Of a stretch of DNA of 64,000 nt, positions 59,982 through 64,000 are shown in pieces; positions within the stretch are counted from its first letter, which is position 1, and the number at the start of each line of letters is the position of its first letter. The stretch is from VRUE01 sp963705635 (GTDB lineage: Bacteria > Actinomycetota > Thermoleophilia > Solirubrobacterales > 70-9): assembly GCA_963705635.1 (NCBI GenBank), contig CAVPKH010000004.1, positions 1,162,686 to 1,226,685 on the forward strand. The letters are read 5' to 3'. Under the pieces are notes generated by a model. That model searched no databases. It was not told where the DNA came from and saw only the letters and a program-made list of their open reading frames with translations. The translations under genes were made by a program, and so were the position numbers.

Positions 59982-61091
59982 GTGGCTGAGGACCTCTACA
60001 AAGTCCTGGGCGTCTCCAAAGCGGCTTCTGAGGAGGAGCTGAAGAAGGCGCACCGCAAGCTGGTGCGCAAGCACCACCCCGACCGCAACCCCGACGATCC
60101 GGCGGCGGAGGAGAAGTTCAAGCAGATCCAGGGCGCCTACGACACCCTCTCCGACCCCGAGAAGCGCAAGGAATACGACGCGGGCGGGGCCTTCGGCGGC
60201 GGTGGGGCTGGGCCGTTCGGGCCCGGCGGCGGCGGGCCGGGCGGTGGCTTTGCCGGCGGTGACCTCAGCGACCTCTTCTCCAACATCTTCAGCCGCGGCG
60301 GTGGTGGTGGCCGCGGGCGGCCCCAGGGCGCGCCCGGCCGCGACCTCGAAACCGAGATCAGCCTCAGCTTCGACCAAGCGGTCAACGGCGCCCAGGTCAA
60401 CGTCACCGTGCCCAAGGCCGAACGCTGCCCGACCTGCCACGGCAACGGCGCCAAGCCGGGGACCAGCCCGGTCACCTGCCCACGCTGCGAAGGCCGCGGC
60501 ATCGACGCCCAGAGCCAGGGCTTCTTCTCGATCAGCCAGCCCTGCCCGCAGTGCGGCGGCGCCGGCCAGATCATCGAGGACCCCTGTCCCACCTGCGGCG
60601 GCTCGGGACTGACCAAACAGACCAAGCGCTACAAGGTGAACATTCCCGCCGGGGTCAAGGACGGGGCGCGGATCCGCCTCGCCGGCAAGGGCGAGGCCGG
60701 CCAGCGCGGCGGGCCGCCCGGCGACCTCTTCGTCATCACCCGGGTCGCCGCCTCGCCGGTCTTCAAGCGTCTCGACGGTGGCAACCTCGAGGTGACGGTG
60801 CCGATCACGATCGCCGAGGCGCTGCGCGGCGCCACGATCGAGGTGCCGACGCTGGCCGGCACGAAGAAGATCAAGGTCGGCGCCGGGACCAGGCACGGCT
60901 CGATCCAGCGGCTGCGGGGAGAGGGCGCGCCGAAGCCGAAGGGTCGCGGTCACGGCGACATCCGCTACCGGCTCGAGATCGAGATGCCGGCGGAGCTGAC
61001 CGAGGAGCAGGAGGCGGCGGCGGAGCAGCTGGCCGCGGCCTTCAACGGCTCCGACCCCCGCGCCGACCTGCTGCGCAAGGCGGCGCGATGA
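59982..61091 (+). CDS. dnaJ: Chaperone DnaJ (Hsp40)
   Basis: A 369-residue co-chaperone. The J domain has its HPD tripeptide in VRKHHPDRNPDD, then a Gly-rich linker (about 68-115). Four zinc-binding repeats follow: CPTCHGNG, CPRCEGRG, CPQCGGAG and CPTCGGSG. The C-terminal substrate domains are complete. GTG start. The stop overlaps a 21-codon frame leading to hspR. Confidence 0.96.
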   Translation: MAEDLYKVLGVSKAASEEELKKAHRKLVRKHHPDRNPDDPAAEEKFKQIQGAYDTLSDPEKRKEYDAGGAFGGGGAGPFGPGGGGPGGGFAGGDLSDLFSNIFSRGGGGGRGRPQGAPGRDLETEISLSFDQAVNGAQVNVTVPKAERCPTCHGNGAKPGTSPVTCPRCEGRGIDAQSQGFFSISQPCPQCGGAGQIIEDPCPTCGGSGLTKQTKRYKVNIPAGVKDGARIRLAGKGEAGQRGGPPGDLFVITRVAASPVFKRLDGGNLEVTVPITIAEALRGATIEVPTLAGTKKIKVGAGTRHGSIQRLRGEGAPKPKGRGHGDIRYRLEIEMPAELTEEQEAAAEQLAAAFNGSDPRADLLRKAAR

Positions 61092-61153
61092 GCGCTTCGG
61101 GGATTGACCGCACTCCGGCGTGGGGAAAGTCGGCAGCGGAGGCCCGGCCGTGA
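61088..61153 (+). CDS. 21-codon coupling frame between dnaJ and hspR
   Basis: ATG AGC GCT... encodes MSASGIDRTPAWGKSAAEAR and one more residue. Its ATG overlaps the dnaJ stop (ATGA) and its TGA overlaps the hspR GTG (GTGA). It fills the 58-nt gap exactly and could pass ribosomes from dnaJ to hspR. Whether the peptide itself matters is unknown. Confidence 0.45.
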   Translation: MSASGIDRTPAWGKSAAEARP

Positions 61154-61504
61154 GCGCGATGCGACGCGAACGGATCGACGTCTCGATCGACTCCGACCAG
61201 GGCGTCTTCATGATCTCGGTCGCCGCCGAGCTCGCTCACATGCACCCGCAGACGCTGCGGATCTACGAGGCGCGGGGGCTGATCCAGCCAAAGCGCTCGC
61301 CGAAGAACACCCGCCTGTACTCGCAGCGCGACGTCGAGCGGCTGCGCCGCATCCAGCAGATGACGTCAGAGCAGGGGCTGAACCTGGCCGGGGTCGAGAC
61401 GGTGCTGGAGATGGAGGAACGGGTGGAAAAGATGCGCGCCGAGCTGGAGCAGCTGCGCCGCCGGGCCGAGAAGCTCGAACAGATCTGGAGGAACGGAGGG
61501 GCCG

Positions 61505-61518
<14 letters not shown>
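61150..61518 (+). CDS. hspR: MerR-family heat-shock repressor HspR
   Basis: A 122-residue repressor. The MerR HTH spans about 18-65 (FMISVAAELAHMHPQTLRIY, then EARGLIQPKRSPKNTRLYSQ), followed by a coiled-coil helix (EMEERVEKMRAELEQLRRRA). HspR shuts off the dnaK operon, with DnaK as its co-repressor in actinobacteria; its place after dnaJ is the classical one. GTG 61150 is chosen for the GTGA overlap; an upstream GTG 61120 is possible. It overlaps clpB by 14 nt. Confidence 0.93.

Positions 61519-64000
<2,482 letters not shown>

Overview
The window is uniformly GC-rich with tightly packed genes, frequent GTG/TTG starts and many 1-11 nt stop/start overlaps. Gene content points to a high-GC Actinobacteriota, most likely class Thermoleophilia (Solirubrobacterales-like): an hspR-terminated dnaK operon, myo-inositol-phosphate synthase, an F420-type luciferase-like gene, a dodecin, a PucR regulator and many TetR genes. 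The class assignment is inference. No phage, insertion sequence, CRISPR array or rRNA gene is visible; two tRNA genes are present.

Layout. 0-3.2 kb: sulfur assimilation operon (rhodanese, sulfite reductase, cysH cut by the window edge), then dodecin and a small carboxylase-epsilon-like gene. 3.5-6.6 kb: a double-TetR protein converging on a secreted RTX protein. 6.6-17 kb: a catabolic block (aldehyde dehydrogenase, alanine dehydrogenase, PucR regulator, class III aminotransferase, APC permease, UspA, FAD amine oxidase, enolase-superfamily enzyme) that reads as polyamine or omega-amino-acid use: the aminotransferase would make alanine from pyruvate and alanine dehydrogenase would regenerate pyruvate. 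17-25 kb: ferritin, two coupled S51 peptidases, three TetR genes in a row, an ECF sigma factor without a visible start codon, a methyltransferase, and a frameshifted acyltransferase-SGNH protein. 25-32.7 kb: small genes, tRNA-Asp, a secreted metallopeptidase and a cyclopropane-lipid set (FAD oxidoreductase, DUF1365, Cfa, hydrolase). 32.7-40.9 kb: secreted proteins, an FHA-HTH protein, a minimal FtsH, an MpaB-like protein, tRNA-Val and an SDR. 40.9-49.7 kb: lysS, prmC-like, lgt, argF, rlmD and others. 49.7-54 kb: an inositol-lipid operon. 54.8-57.3 kb: nth, cytochrome c and a secreted nuclease/phosphatase. 57.4-64 kb: dnaK-grpE-dnaJ-hspR-clpB, with clpB cut by the edge.

The strongest unexplained signal is a set of large intergenic palindromes (2.7, 15.9, 17.0, 17.7, 49.0 and 56.0 kb). 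Within each element the arms are perfect or nearly perfect inverted repeats, but arms differ between elements. In two families the internal core is conserved: one family has an identical 24-nt loop, the other a conserved scaffold around a covarying 12-bp inner stem ending in an AATG loop. They lie between divergent, codirectional and convergent genes, so terminator function alone does not explain all of them.

A caution on quality: single-base reading-frame breaks occur at 23.48 kb and cluster between 42.2 and 49.5 kb, including one in the essential gene lysS. These are most simply consensus errors in the sequence, so the affected genes are annotated across the breaks.
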